From the NCBI RefSeq assembly GCF_000015045.1, contig NC_008609.1:124001-188000 (forward strand): a stretch of DNA of 64,000 nt, read 5' to 3'. Position 1 is the first letter of the stretch. Each line of letters begins with the position of its first letter. This DNA comes from Pelobacter propionicus DSM 2379. GTDB lineage: Bacteria; Desulfobacterota; Desulfuromonadia; Geobacterales; Pseudopelobacteraceae. Below the pieces are notes generated by a model. It worked only from the letters and a program-made list of their open reading frames with translations, ran no database searches and was not told the DNA's origin. Position numbers and translations under genes: made by a program. Shown in pieces: positions 54,383-62,354 of this stretch.

Positions 54383-55221
54383 AAACGGCTAGCGAGGGAC
54401 ATTGCCAGCTTGACCACAATGTGCTCAAGCAACTTACGGAGGAGTTGAAGTTTGCCGCCTCGCACATGGACGGAAAGGAGTGGCGGGCGCTCCTGGCTGC
54501 GGCCCTTGCCAAGTCGGCGCGGGAAACGTGCAGGAGCAAATACGAGGGACTCAAGGGGCTAGGGCGGCTGGGGCGGGATGGGTGGCGAAAAATTCGTACC
54601 GACGGTCTGGCGGAGACCGGCAGGGAACTGACGGCAAGAGCGAAAGAAGCGCTTGACTCCCTTCCTCATCGGGCAAAGGAAACTGTCTTGCGTCTGTACC
54701 AGCTCTCCCCGGCTGAGCTTTGCGACGAACTCGTTCCCTTCATCATTGGCCTCATCGTATGTTACGCCTCCGCTGGCGGCCTTGACCTGGAAGGGGGGCT
54801 ACCTGACACCGACCTTGAGCTGGGGATCGGCATGCACCGCAACATCTTCTCGCATTCCGTGTTCATTGGCTTCACCTGCGAGGGGGTGTTACGTTTCGGT
54901 GTGGAAGTTCTTTCCGGCCTCCATGGAAAGCTCCCCGCTGAACATCATGCTGTCTGGGACAACGCGCACCGGCATATCAAGAAATGCGAGAGCAGCGCCA
55001 TCACCGGTCTCTGGGTTGGCATCTGCCTCCACTTCATCAAGGACGCCGGGCTCTTCTCCCATGCAACAAAACCATACACCGGGCTTCCCGGACAGCACAA
55101 CATGGCCTTCCACCAGGGGCTCCTCGCGGGCAACGGAGCTGCATCAGGGGTGACGGGCACATCACAGGCGTTTTCAGGCAAATCAGGACATCTCAGAAAA
55201 GGGTCAAGCGGGGAAGCATAA
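54379..55221 (+). CDS. YdjM-like predicted metal-dependent membrane hydrolase
   Basis: The protein has 280 residues. The first ~115 are soluble and helical. From 117 come hydrophobic stretches and GGLPDTDLELGIGMHRNIFS HS, which resembles the PDxD...HR..(T/S)HS signature of the YdjM/LexA-regulated membrane-bound hydrolase family, then HAVWDNAHRHIKK and GLWVGICLHFIKDAGLFSHA with more His/Asp. These could form a metal site near the membrane. The activity of the family is not known. Its start overlaps the AAA+ stop. Confidence 0.6.
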   Translation: MKTASEGHCQLDHNVLKQLTEELKFAASHMDGKEWRALLAAALAKSARETCRSKYEGLKGLGRLGRDGWRKIRTDGLAETGRELTARAKEALDSLPHRAKETVLRLYQLSPAELCDELVPFIIGLIVCYASAGGLDLEGGLPDTDLELGIGMHRNIFSHSVFIGFTCEGVLRFGVEVLSGLHGKLPAEHHAVWDNAHRHIKKCESSAITGLWVGICLHFIKDAGLFSHATKPYTGLPGQHNMAFHQGLLAGNGAASGVTGTSQAFSGKSGHLRKGSSGEA

Positions 55222-55379
55222 TGAAAAAAGCCGCTCTTGCCATCGTCGCTGTGATCAGCTTCGTGGTAATGATGATCTGTCTTTTCTCCGGTGGGCACAT
55301 CAGGCTGTTTGGCGTTCCTGTAAGCGGAGCTGTTTTTGCGCTTATCTTGAGGGCTGCAGTCAAGGAACTTGAGCAATAG
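55221..55379 (+). CDS. Two-helix small membrane protein
   Basis: The protein has 52 residues, almost entirely two membrane helices (ALAIVAVISFVVMMICLFSG and VPVSGAVFALILRAAV). Its ATG shares a base with the stop of the preceding gene. It is the last gene of the AAA+ operon. Confidence 0.6.
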   Translation: MKKAALAIVAVISFVVMMICLFSGGHIRLFGVPVSGAVFALILRAAVKELEQ

Positions 55380-55406
55380 CGAGGGTCTTTCGTAAGATGG
55401 GAAAAC

Positions 55407-55586
55407 TTACACCGTCTTCCTGGCAAGACTCCGATACTGGATCGCCACGGCAATATGTTGTTCCCGGATGCTCTCCGTTCCCTCTAGGTTGGCGATGGTC
55501 CTGGCGACTTTTAGGATACGGGTGTAGGCCCATGCCGGGAAGCCGAGTCGTTTCGTTACCATCTCCAGCAAGCGGTGTTCTGCAAC
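55407..55586 (-). pseudogene. comM 3'-end fragment, copy E (short)
   Basis: The minus strand reads HRLLEMVTKRLGFPAWAYTR then [20 protein letters not shown] and HIAVAIQYRSLARKTV-stop: the last 60 residues of ComM, a third allele. It starts abruptly and no HTH gene is attached; the 55587-55737 stretch beside it shows nothing else. It separates the AAA+ operon from the DNA-metabolism module. Confidence 0.8.
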
Positions 55587-55737
55587 ATGCCTTTCACGAC
55601 ATCGAATTTTAACCGTTTGTATGCTGGCCGCATTTGACCCCCTCCTGAATATTGCTCTTTCCGTGTTCTCTCCTGCTCTCTCCTTGTAAAATCACCCGCA
55701 AATTGATAGAGTTACGCCTTCTTTTGGAGGTTTCCAT

Positions 55738-56544
55738 ATGAGCATAAAAAGATTTTTTCTTGTAGTATTGTCAATATCCGGTCTTCTGCTGTCCGTCACA
55801 GGAATGGCCTCCCAAACAGGGTGCCCAGAACATTTCGCCAACGGCATAGCCCCTGATTTCATCAATCAAAAACTCACCGCCAAAACCCGTGAGGTCTGTT
55901 ATTCCGGTTTTGCCCTCAAGCATTCCGGTATTACCAGGACTCCCCTTTATGCTGCCGAGCATCTAACGCGTGACCGTCTAATGCAGGGCAAAGGCCTGAA
56001 AAGGCAAAGCCAGTTTCACCCTGACGATAACATTCCACGAACGGAACGATCAGAACTTCGCCACTATTCCAGGTCTGGCTACGACCGCGGCCATGTGGCA
56101 CCATCTGCCGACATGTTCGACCTGCAGTCCCAATTTGAATGCTTCTCGCTGGCGAATATGATCCCCCAAGTTCCGGAAAACAACCGGGGCCCATGGGAAG
56201 GGATCGAATCGGCTGTGAGAATGATGGCAAAGAGTAAAGGTGACATCTATGTCATCACCGGCCCGATCTATCAAGGCAGTAACATCGAAAAGATCGGGGG
56301 TGCTGTGATGGTTCCCACCAAACTGTTCAAGGCAGTTTACGATCCGCAGAGGCGCGAGGCCGGTGCCTACCTGATTGACAACATCGCAGATGCCCAGCCT
56401 GAGAAAATCTCCATAACCGAGCTAGAAAAAATTACCGGGATCAGCATTTTCCCGTCAGTAGAGAAAAACGTCAAATCCAGACTCATGCGTCTGCCTGAAC
56501 CCAAATCATACAAGGAGCGCAAACGCAAGGGAGGACGAGGATGA
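55738..56544 (+). CDS. Secreted DNA/RNA non-specific endonuclease
   Basis: The protein has 268 residues with a signal peptide (LVVLSISGLLLSVTGMASQ). The beta-beta-alpha-metal nuclease domain has the DRGH catalytic motif in SGYDRGHVAPSADM (His as general base), and the metal-binding Asn lies in LANMIPQVPENNRGPWEGIE. The end is Arg/Lys-rich. Export suggests cleavage of extracellular or incoming DNA. GGAGG precedes the ATG. Its stop overlaps the next gene. Confidence 0.92.
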   Translation: MSIKRFFLVVLSISGLLLSVTGMASQTGCPEHFANGIAPDFINQKLTAKTREVCYSGFALKHSGITRTPLYAAEHLTRDRLMQGKGLKRQSQFHPDDNIPRTERSELRHYSRSGYDRGHVAPSADMFDLQSQFECFSLANMIPQVPENNRGPWEGIESAVRMMAKSKGDIYVITGPIYQGSNIEKIGGAVMVPTKLFKAVYDPQRREAGAYLIDNIADAQPEKISITELEKITGISIFPSVEKNVKSRLMRLPEPKSYKERKRKGGRG

Positions 56545-56795
56545 GCAGAAAAGGAATCAAACCCTTCGCAAATGAAAGCGATTGCTTGCAGATTGGCGGC
56601 ATCACCATCGAAAACCGGGTCGACAGGGTGTCGATCTTTGGCAGCATCGACATCACCCGTGACAAGGATGGCCTTGCTGCAGCACGGGAACTAAAGACTA
56701 TCCTCGATCTGACTCTGACGGAACTGGAAAGAGCAGAGCTTCCTGACAAGGTGACACTGAAACCGGCCAAGACCGTCAAGAACCCTTTCGAATAG
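56541..56795 (+). CDS. Small conserved-type protein after the nuclease gene
   Basis: The protein has 84 residues. It contains GGITIENRVDRVSIFGSIDI TRDKDGLAAARELKTILD, a short beta-alpha fold I recall as a hypothetical protein of mobile elements, without known function. Its ATG overlaps the nuclease stop by four bases. It is cytoplasmic, so an inhibitor of the nuclease is conceivable but unsupported. Confidence 0.6.
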   Translation: MSRKGIKPFANESDCLQIGGITIENRVDRVSIFGSIDITRDKDGLAAARELKTILDLTLTELERAELPDKVTLKPAKTVKNPFE

Positions 56796-56814
56796 GTTGA
56801 TCACGGCATGGAGC

Positions 56815-57096
56815 ATGGAATTGTCGAAATCCGTTGAAGTGACGATCATACACGATGACGTATCCCCAGAACGTCAACCTCACCATGACGAAGATGGGAT
56901 CGATGTACCCTGGGACAGCATCAACCCGGAAACACTTCGCAACCTGATTTCCGAGTTCGTCACCAGGGAGTGGCCAGACACGGAATACTCCCTCGATACC
57001 AAAATTGATCAAGTCCAGAAGCAACTGCGCACCGGACAGGCGAAAATAGTCTTCGACCTGGTATCCAAGACCTGTAACATCATTCCGAGCAGGTGA
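56815..57096 (+). CDS. YheU (UPF0270) family protein
   Basis: The protein has 93 residues. The last 65 (IDVPWDSINPETLRNLISEF VTREW, then KIDQVQKQLRTGQAKIVFDL and NIIPS) match YheU/UPF0270 proteins, usually about 70 residues; here a 28-residue charged N-terminus is added. Function unknown. ATG 56815 is the first ATG in frame. The end overlaps the region before xseA. Confidence 0.7.
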   Translation: MELSKSVEVTIIHDDVSPERQPHHDEDGIDVPWDSINPETLRNLISEFVTREWPDTEYSLDTKIDQVQKQLRTGQAKIVFDLVSKTCNIIPSR

Positions 57097-57104
57097 CCGC
57101 ATCA

Positions 57105-58685
57105 ATGGAGAAACGTTTCTTCCCCCTCTCCGCTATCACAAAGCGGATCAATGAACTGCTGGAACCTGCCATCAGCAAGCAGTTCTGGGTCAAGGCCGAG
57201 ATATCCACTGGCCGGGAACGAGGAGGAGCTTTTTACTGTGATCTGGTTGAAACGAATGCCGGCGGGAAAATCGTCGCAAAGATAGCCTGCACCATATGGC
57301 AAAGCGAGCTTGCCACCATCAGGAGGGCATTCAAGGCCAAGAACATGGATCTTGTACTCTCCAACGGGACTGTGGTCGGCTTCCTCTGTTCCCTCCAGTT
57401 CAGCCCACAGTACGGCCTGTCACTTCGGGTCATCGATGCTGACCCGTCCATCGCCCTGGGTGAGATGGAGTTAAAAAAACGGGACATCATCGAACGTCTC
57501 CAGAAGGAGGGGATGTTCGAGACGAACAAGGAACTCTCCGTGCCGCTCCTGCCACTGCGTCTCGGCCTGATCACCAGTGCCGGCAGTGCGGCGTACAATG
57601 ACTTCATCCAGACCCTCACGGCATCGGGTTACGGCTTCAAGGTCTTCGTGGCCGACGCCATGATGCAAGGAGATCAGACGGAGAAGTCGGTCATGCGGGC
57701 ACTGGACGCCCTCGCCAGACTCGAAGTTGATCTCGTCTCCATCGTCCGGGGCGGAGGAAGCAAAACCGACCTCTACTTCCTTGACAACGAAGCCATCGCC
57801 CGCAGGATCGCCGGATTTGGCAAGCCGGTCTGGACTGGCATCGGGCATGAGATCGACACCAGCGTCCTCGACTATGTCGCCAACCGCTCTTTCAAAACCC
57901 CTACCGCTGCGGCAGAGGAATTGGTGGCCCGCTTCATACAAATGCGCCGCCAACTGGACGAAGCAACGAACACCTTGCAAACCGTGTGGACCTACCGACT
58001 AAAACTCGACCGTGATTATCTGACGAGGGCGATGACCGGCATCCGGCAGGGGTCGAGGAAGCTCCTGGATGTCACCGCATCATTTCTGCGGGAGCAGGCC
58101 AAGGAATTACGACTGAAGGTTCAAGAGCGGCTTTCGACCGAGCAGGTCGTTATTGGGAGGCGCACGGAGAGATTGCGCTCTCTACCTATGGCCATGATCC
58201 AAAACCTTGCGGAGCGACTGGCAGCAAAACGACAGGAACTCAGATCACGGACATATTCCCGGATTTCCCGGTCAGGAGACACCCTGTCCGTGTTGAAGCA
58301 ACGCTTTGTGAAGGAACGCTTTCTGCGCCGACTGCTCGTTGAGCGGGACAGCATCATGAAAGTCCGGCAGCAACTGAAGACCCGGTTCCTCTCCACATTC
58401 AGGATTAAGTCGATGACACTCGCTAACCTGAAGGGTCGACTCAAGGAAGAGAGAATTCTCCTGCGGTTCGGGACGGCCCGCAACAGCCTGAACGACAAGA
58501 TGGCAATCCTGAAAGCCATTGATCCGCAGACTGTCCTGCAACGCGGTTTTGCCCTAGTGTATGGTCGAAACGGCGCGCTGATCAGGTCAATCAACGATGT
58601 CACAGAGAAAGAAATAATGACTACCCGCTTGACTGATGGTTCGCTCATCAGCGAGGTTATCGCAAAGGAGAAACATCATGAGTGA
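57105..58685 (+). CDS. xseA: Exodeoxyribonuclease VII large subunit
   Basis: The protein is 526 residues, longer than the E. coli enzyme (456). The order is an N-terminal OB fold (FFPLSAITKRINELLEPAIS KQFWVKAEI), the catalytic core (GLITSAGSAAYNDFIQTL, LVSIVRGGGSKTDLYFLDNE, KPVWTGIGHEIDTSVLDYVA, FKTPTAAAE), a long helical stalk with extra basic repeats, and the final VLQRGFALV. It degrades single-stranded DNA with XseB. The extended stalk and accessory-region position suggest an element-encoded copy in addition to a chromosomal one. It overlaps xseB slightly. Confidence 0.92.
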   Translation: MEKRFFPLSAITKRINELLEPAISKQFWVKAEISTGRERGGAFYCDLVETNAGGKIVAKIACTIWQSELATIRRAFKAKNMDLVLSNGTVVGFLCSLQFSPQYGLSLRVIDADPSIALGEMELKKRDIIERLQKEGMFETNKELSVPLLPLRLGLITSAGSAAYNDFIQTLTASGYGFKVFVADAMMQGDQTEKSVMRALDALARLEVDLVSIVRGGGSKTDLYFLDNEAIARRIAGFGKPVWTGIGHEIDTSVLDYVANRSFKTPTAAAEELVARFIQMRRQLDEATNTLQTVWTYRLKLDRDYLTRAMTGIRQGSRKLLDVTASFLREQAKELRLKVQERLSTEQVVIGRRTERLRSLPMAMIQNLAERLAAKRQELRSRTYSRISRSGDTLSVLKQRFVKERFLRRLLVERDSIMKVRQQLKTRFLSTFRIKSMTLANLKGRLKEERILLRFGTARNSLNDKMAILKAIDPQTVLQRGFALVYGRNGALIRSINDVTEKEIMTTRLTDGSLISEVIAKEKHHE

Positions 58686-58884
58686 CACAACAGAGCTTAC
58701 TTATGAGCAGAAAGTTGAAAAACTGGACGAGATCCTGACTAGGCTCGACAACTCAGAGACCCCCATCGACAAACTTGCTGAAGACGTCAAGGAAGGGGCT
58801 CGACTGATCAAGGAACTCGATAAAAAGCTTAAACAGGTCGAAACTGAAGTGCTTGATGCCTTTAAGGAACTGGATAACGTCTGA
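58678..58884 (+). CDS. xseB: Exodeoxyribonuclease VII small subunit
   Basis: The protein has 68 residues (TYEQKVEKLDEILTRLDNSE TPIDKLAEDVKEG), the two-helix XseB fold that wraps the XseA stalk. GGAGAAACATC precedes the ATG, which lies within the last codons of xseA, so subunits are translated together. Intact length. Confidence 0.92.
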   Translation: MSDTTELTYEQKVEKLDEILTRLDNSETPIDKLAEDVKEGARLIKELDKKLKQVETEVLDAFKELDNV

Positions 58885-58936
58885 GTTGTGCACTTGCGCT
58901 ATATTGGGAACCTATAATACCTCTGAGGGCGATGAA

Positions 58937-59212
58937 ATGACCAAAGCAGATATTGTTGAAAGAATCCATGCCGGCACGGGCATGACTCAGAAGGAGTCGG
59001 CAGAAATGATGGAGACGGTCTTTTCTATCATGAAATCGACTCTCGAAACCGGGGAGACACTGAAAATTTCTGGTTTTGGCAGTTTCGTGGTGAAACAGAA
59101 AAACGCTCGGCGGGGTCGGAACCCGCAGACGGGCGAAACGATCACGATCGAGGCACGACGTGTATTGTCGTTCAAGCCAAGCACCGTGCTGCGCGATGTA
59201 ATCAACAAGTAA
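58937..59212 (+). CDS. HU/IHF-family DNA-bending protein
   Basis: The protein has 91 residues. TKADIVERIHAGTGMTQKES and the beta-arm motif GRNPQTGETITIEARRVLSF KPS identify an IHF-alpha-like protein. It bends DNA and would assist recombination or transcription. GAGGGCGATGAA precedes the ATG. It is probably an element-encoded copy given the surrounding genes. Confidence 0.9.
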   Translation: MTKADIVERIHAGTGMTQKESAEMMETVFSIMKSTLETGETLKISGFGSFVVKQKNARRGRNPQTGETITIEARRVLSFKPSTVLRDVINK

Positions 59213-59241
59213 CAGGTGCCGGTCGACGAGGATGTTGCCTT

Positions 59242-59481
59242 ATGAAATTTGGAATTCGCACTCCGTCTCTGACGAAACGAATTGCAGCACGGACATCATT
59301 GAAAAGACACGTCCGGCATTCTCTGGGGCTCAAGGCGCCGAGAGGTTGGGGATGGCTTACCAATCCCAAGAAGACTGCCTATAACAGAGTCTATAATCGC
59401 ACATCGGTAGGATGCATGGTCCCGATGGCGGTCTTTATTGCCGTCATTGCCTATGCCGTATTCGCTCTGGCAAAGTTTTGA
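59242..59481 (+). CDS. Small conserved protein of mobile elements
   Basis: The protein has 79 residues. A basic N-terminus (MKFGIRTPSLTKRIAARTSL KRHVRHSLGLKAP, then GWGWLTNPKKTAYNRVYNRT) is followed by one membrane helix (VPMAVFIAVIAYAVFALA). The GWLTNPKK-AYNRVYNRT words are, as I recall, common in small proteins of integrative elements and phages. Function unknown. Confidence 0.6.
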   Translation: MKFGIRTPSLTKRIAARTSLKRHVRHSLGLKAPRGWGWLTNPKKTAYNRVYNRTSVGCMVPMAVFIAVIAYAVFALAKF

Positions 59482-59504
59482 TGAAAGAGGAATGAGTTGA
59501 ATAA

Positions 59505-59609
59505 GATAGCCAAAGACATACCGATGGACCGATTGAAGCGGAGAGCGCAATAATCGGACTCAATGCGACGGGGGAATACAAGGTACTGCGCATTCACCCA
59601 TTGGCTTGA
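59505..59609 (+). pseudogene. Possible radical SAM gene 5' remnant
   Basis: The frame reads SAIIGLNATGEYKVLRIHPLA-stop. ATGEYKVL-IHP resembles the residues that precede the CxxxCxxC cluster in some radical SAM proteins, but the cluster itself is absent. Short and uncertain. Confidence 0.25.
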
Positions 59610-59610
59610 T

Positions 59611-59748
59611 ATGACCATCAACGACCCGCACTACTTTGAACGGCTGTACCAGCCTTTGCCGGCGGAACTCATGCAGGCATGGCAGGTCTCAAAACTCGCC
59701 AACAGCCTGGCGCACGACAGCGAAGAATGCATCCGCCGCGTAGCTTGA
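59611..59748 (+). CDS. Possible 45-residue protein
   Basis: ATG 59611 opens MTINDPHYFERLYQPLPAEL and ends ECIRRVA-stop just before the radical SAM gene. There is no ribosome site and no recognised family. The composition is protein-like, so it may be the end of a broken gene. Confidence 0.3.
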   Translation: MTINDPHYFERLYQPLPAELMQAWQVSKLANSLAHDSEECIRRVA

Positions 59749-59759
59749 TGGAGGAGCGA

Positions 59760-60530
59760 ATGCCGTCACAACATGATACGATTTCTTCCTTGGTTGTGCG
59801 CGAGATCCAGGCAAAGAGCATCCTCTCCGTATCCAAGATATATTCCTATGTGATCAATCCGTACGTCGGCTGCCAACATGCTTGCTCGTACTGTTATGCC
59901 CGCTATATGAAAAAGTTCACCGGGCATAAGGAGCCATGGGGCACCTTCGTCGATGTCAAAATAAATGCCGCCGAGTTGCTACAAAAGGAAATCGGCAAGA
60001 AAAAGAAGGATTCCGTATGGATCAGCGGCGTGTGCGACCCGTATCAGCCGTTGGAGGCGGAATACAGATTGACTAGGCGCTGCCTGCAGATCCTGGCTGA
60101 CTATGACTGGCCGGTGGTCGTTCAGACCCGATCACCATTGGTGCTCAGAGATATCGATATTTTTAAGGTAGTGAAGGGAATTGAAGTAGGGTTTTCTGTC
60201 ACGACCGCAGATGATAACATCAGAAAACTGTTCGAGCCCCATGCCCCGTCGATAGCGGAGCGATTGAACGCGCTGGCAGAGCTACACCGTCAAGGGATCA
60301 GAACGTACGCGATGATCGCTCCTCTCCTCCCCGGAGCGGAAAGCCTGGTGGCGTTGTTTGACGGGAGTGTTGATTATATCTTGGTTGATCGCATGAATTA
60401 TCACTACGCCGACGCCATTTACCGGAGTTGTCGGCTGGAAGACAAACACACTGAAGCCTATTTCACCTGGGCGAGCCAGAGGATCAAAGCCGAGAGTGAC
60501 CGCCGGGGGATTGAGTGCACCATCGTATAG
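59760..60530 (+). CDS. SPL-family radical SAM protein
   Basis: The protein has 256 residues. The 4Fe-4S cluster cysteines are Cys38, Cys42 and Cys45 in VGCQHACSYCYARYM, and the family ISGVCDPYQPLEAEYRLTRR block follows. It belongs to the spore-photoproduct-lyase-like group (COG1533), most members of which have unknown substrates. ATG 59760 is five bases after GGAGG. Surrounded by DNA-repair-type genes, so nucleic acid is a possible substrate (inference). Confidence 0.88.
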   Translation: MPSQHDTISSLVVREIQAKSILSVSKIYSYVINPYVGCQHACSYCYARYMKKFTGHKEPWGTFVDVKINAAELLQKEIGKKKKDSVWISGVCDPYQPLEAEYRLTRRCLQILADYDWPVVVQTRSPLVLRDIDIFKVVKGIEVGFSVTTADDNIRKLFEPHAPSIAERLNALAELHRQGIRTYAMIAPLLPGAESLVALFDGSVDYILVDRMNYHYADAIYRSCRLEDKHTEAYFTWASQRIKAESDRRGIECTIV

Positions 60531-60583
60531 CAAACGATGAGGTCCTTGATCATAATAACAATGAATGTGTGAAAGGAACTTTC

Positions 60584-60859
60584 ATGGATGAAATATCTGT
60601 CGAACGTGCACCAGATACTACCAAACTTGACAAACTGGGCGTCAAATCCTGGCCGACCTGGGAGTGTGAGGTCTCCGAATTCCCTTGGAATTACGATGCC
60701 CGGGAGACCTGCTACCTCCTTGAAGGCGAGGTCATCGTCACACCTGACGGCGGCACACCCGTGACCATCAAGGCCGGCGACCTCGTGGCGTTCCCCGCCG
60801 GGATGTCCTGCCGCTGGAATGTCCTCAAGGCCGTTCACAAGCACTACCAGTTCGACTGA
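60584..60859 (+). CDS. Cupin-domain protein
   Basis: The protein has 91 residues, a single cupin barrel of the DUF861 type (WECEVSEFPWNYDARETCYL LEGEVIV, DLVAFPAGMSCRWNV). The usual metal His residues are reduced, as is common in this subgroup. AAAGGAAC precedes the ATG. Function unknown. Confidence 0.82.
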   Translation: MDEISVERAPDTTKLDKLGVKSWPTWECEVSEFPWNYDARETCYLLEGEVIVTPDGGTPVTIKAGDLVAFPAGMSCRWNVLKAVHKHYQFD

Positions 60860-60863
60860 CGTC

Positions 60864-61730
60864 ATGGTCGCGACAATCCGTATCCATATCGGGGCGATGT
60901 TGTCAATTCTCGTGATGTGGGCCGGCATGGCCCATGCCGGCGATATTGACCAAAAGTCACTGACGAAGCTCTTCACCGGTTATGACGGCTGCTTCATGCT
61001 CTACAACCAGAGCACGGAAAAGCTGGTCCTGGAATACAACCCTGACAACCGCTGCAGTCAGCGTATCCCCGTCAATTCGACCTTCAAGATCCCGCTGGCC
61101 GTCATGGCTTTCGATCAGGGGCTCATCACCGAAAGCACCGTGTTCACCTGGGACGGCAAGGTTAATCAGGACTTTCCGGACTGGAACAGGGATCAGACCC
61201 CGGCGTCATGGCAGAAATATTCCGTCGTGTGGGTATCGCAGCAGCTCACACCGAGAATCGGCAGGGAGATGATCAGCCGATACCTTGCTGTGTTTTCGTA
61301 CGGCAACCAGGACTTTTCCGGAGACCCCGGCAAGAACAACGGCCTGACCCACGCCTGGCTCAGCAGCAGTCTGAAAATTTCCGCTGTGGAACAGCTTGAG
61401 TTCCTGAAGAAGATAATCAGCTACCAGCTGCCCGTGAAGCCAGCGGCAGTCGATTTCACCAAACGGCACCTCTATCAGGGCAAGCTGGAAAATGGTGCTG
61501 GCTACTACGCCAAGACCGGCAGCGGCTGGCAGGGACGCAGTGACGCCGGCAACAACGCGGGCAAGTTACGCGACGGCTGGTATGTCGGGTTCATCGACCA
61601 TGGCCCGGAGCAGTATGTCTTCGTGTCGAATATCAGCGACAAACGGCCTGATCCGGCATCAAAGGCTTTCGGCGGGCAGATCTCGAAAGGTATCGCCCTG
61701 AGCATCCTAAATGGTTATTTCGGGAAGTGA
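60864..61730 (+). CDS. Class D (OXA-like) beta-lactamase family protein, exported
   Basis: The protein has 288 residues with a signal peptide ending near AHAG. The class D motifs are present in order: STFK (Ser72, Lys75), SVV at 120-122, YGNQDFSG and KTGSGW. By family knowledge this is a serine beta-lactamase or a close penicillin-binding relative; activity and spectrum cannot be read from sequence. It starts four bases after the cupin stop, and its end overlaps the RuvC-like gene, so it is within a DNA-metabolism operon rather than a resistance cassette with its own signals. Confidence 0.88.
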   Translation: MVATIRIHIGAMLSILVMWAGMAHAGDIDQKSLTKLFTGYDGCFMLYNQSTEKLVLEYNPDNRCSQRIPVNSTFKIPLAVMAFDQGLITESTVFTWDGKVNQDFPDWNRDQTPASWQKYSVVWVSQQLTPRIGREMISRYLAVFSYGNQDFSGDPGKNNGLTHAWLSSSLKISAVEQLEFLKKIISYQLPVKPAAVDFTKRHLYQGKLENGAGYYAKTGSGWQGRSDAGNNAGKLRDGWYVGFIDHGPEQYVFVSNISDKRPDPASKAFGGQISKGIALSILNGYFGK

Positions 61731-62232
61731 CCAAGCGGCATCGCATGGCAGTGCCGGTCCCGGACCGGGCTCCCTCCTCGCCGTAGACCTTGGGCTGAAA
61801 ACCGGCCTTGCCCTGTTCACTCGGGACGGCAGGCTGGCCTGGTACCGTTCCCATAACTTCGGCAGTGTGGAGCGGCTCAAGCGTGGCGTACCTGGTTTGT
61901 TGGACACCATCCCGGATCTGGCTGCGCTGGTCATTGAGGGTGGCGGCAATCTGGCTAAAGTCTGGGAAAAGGAAGCTGACCGTCGCGGTATCACAACGAT
62001 TCGCATCGGCGCCGAGGAATGGCGACAGACCTTCCTGTATGCTCGGGAGCAGCGCACCGGGATTGACGCCAAGAGGCATGCCGGTGATTTTGCCAGAAAG
62101 GTCATTGAGTGGGCCGATGCCTCCCGTCCGACATCATTGCGGCACGATGCTGCTGAGGCGATCATGATCGGACTTTGGGGCCTGTTGCACCTCAGATGGC
62201 TGGATGAATTTCCCAAGGAACTGCACCGATGA
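61711..62232 (+). CDS. RuvC-like RNase H-fold protein
   Basis: The protein has 173 residues. LLAVDLGLKTGLALF gives the first acidic residue, LAALVIEGGGNLA the Glu, and SLRHDAAEAIMIGLWGLL the final His-Asp pair, the layout of RuvC-like Holliday-junction nucleases. It lacks other RuvC features, so it is a divergent relative. It overlaps the beta-lactamase gene and the next small gene, close to a RecD2 helicase, consistent with recombination. Confidence 0.72.
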   Translation: MVISGSDQAASHGSAGPGPGSLLAVDLGLKTGLALFTRDGRLAWYRSHNFGSVERLKRGVPGLLDTIPDLAALVIEGGGNLAKVWEKEADRRGITTIRIGAEEWRQTFLYAREQRTGIDAKRHAGDFARKVIEWADASRPTSLRHDAAEAIMIGLWGLLHLRWLDEFPKELHR

Positions 62233-62354
62233 CTCCTCTGGACAATGAGACGATCAAGACAGCACAGAGCCTGGCGGATGAAATGGTAGCCGTTGACGGC
62301 AATGAAGAGCTCACCATCTTTATTGCCCCGGTAGGCAAGGTCGTGAAAAAATGA
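62229..62354 (+). CDS. Small protein coupled to recD2
   Basis: The protein has 41 residues ([40 protein letters not shown]). The ATG overlaps the stop of the RuvC-like gene and the stop overlaps the recD2 ATG, so four-base couplings on both sides support it as real. No family recognised. Confidence 0.6.
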   Translation: MTPLDNETIKTAQSLADEMVAVDGNEELTIFIAPVGKVVKK

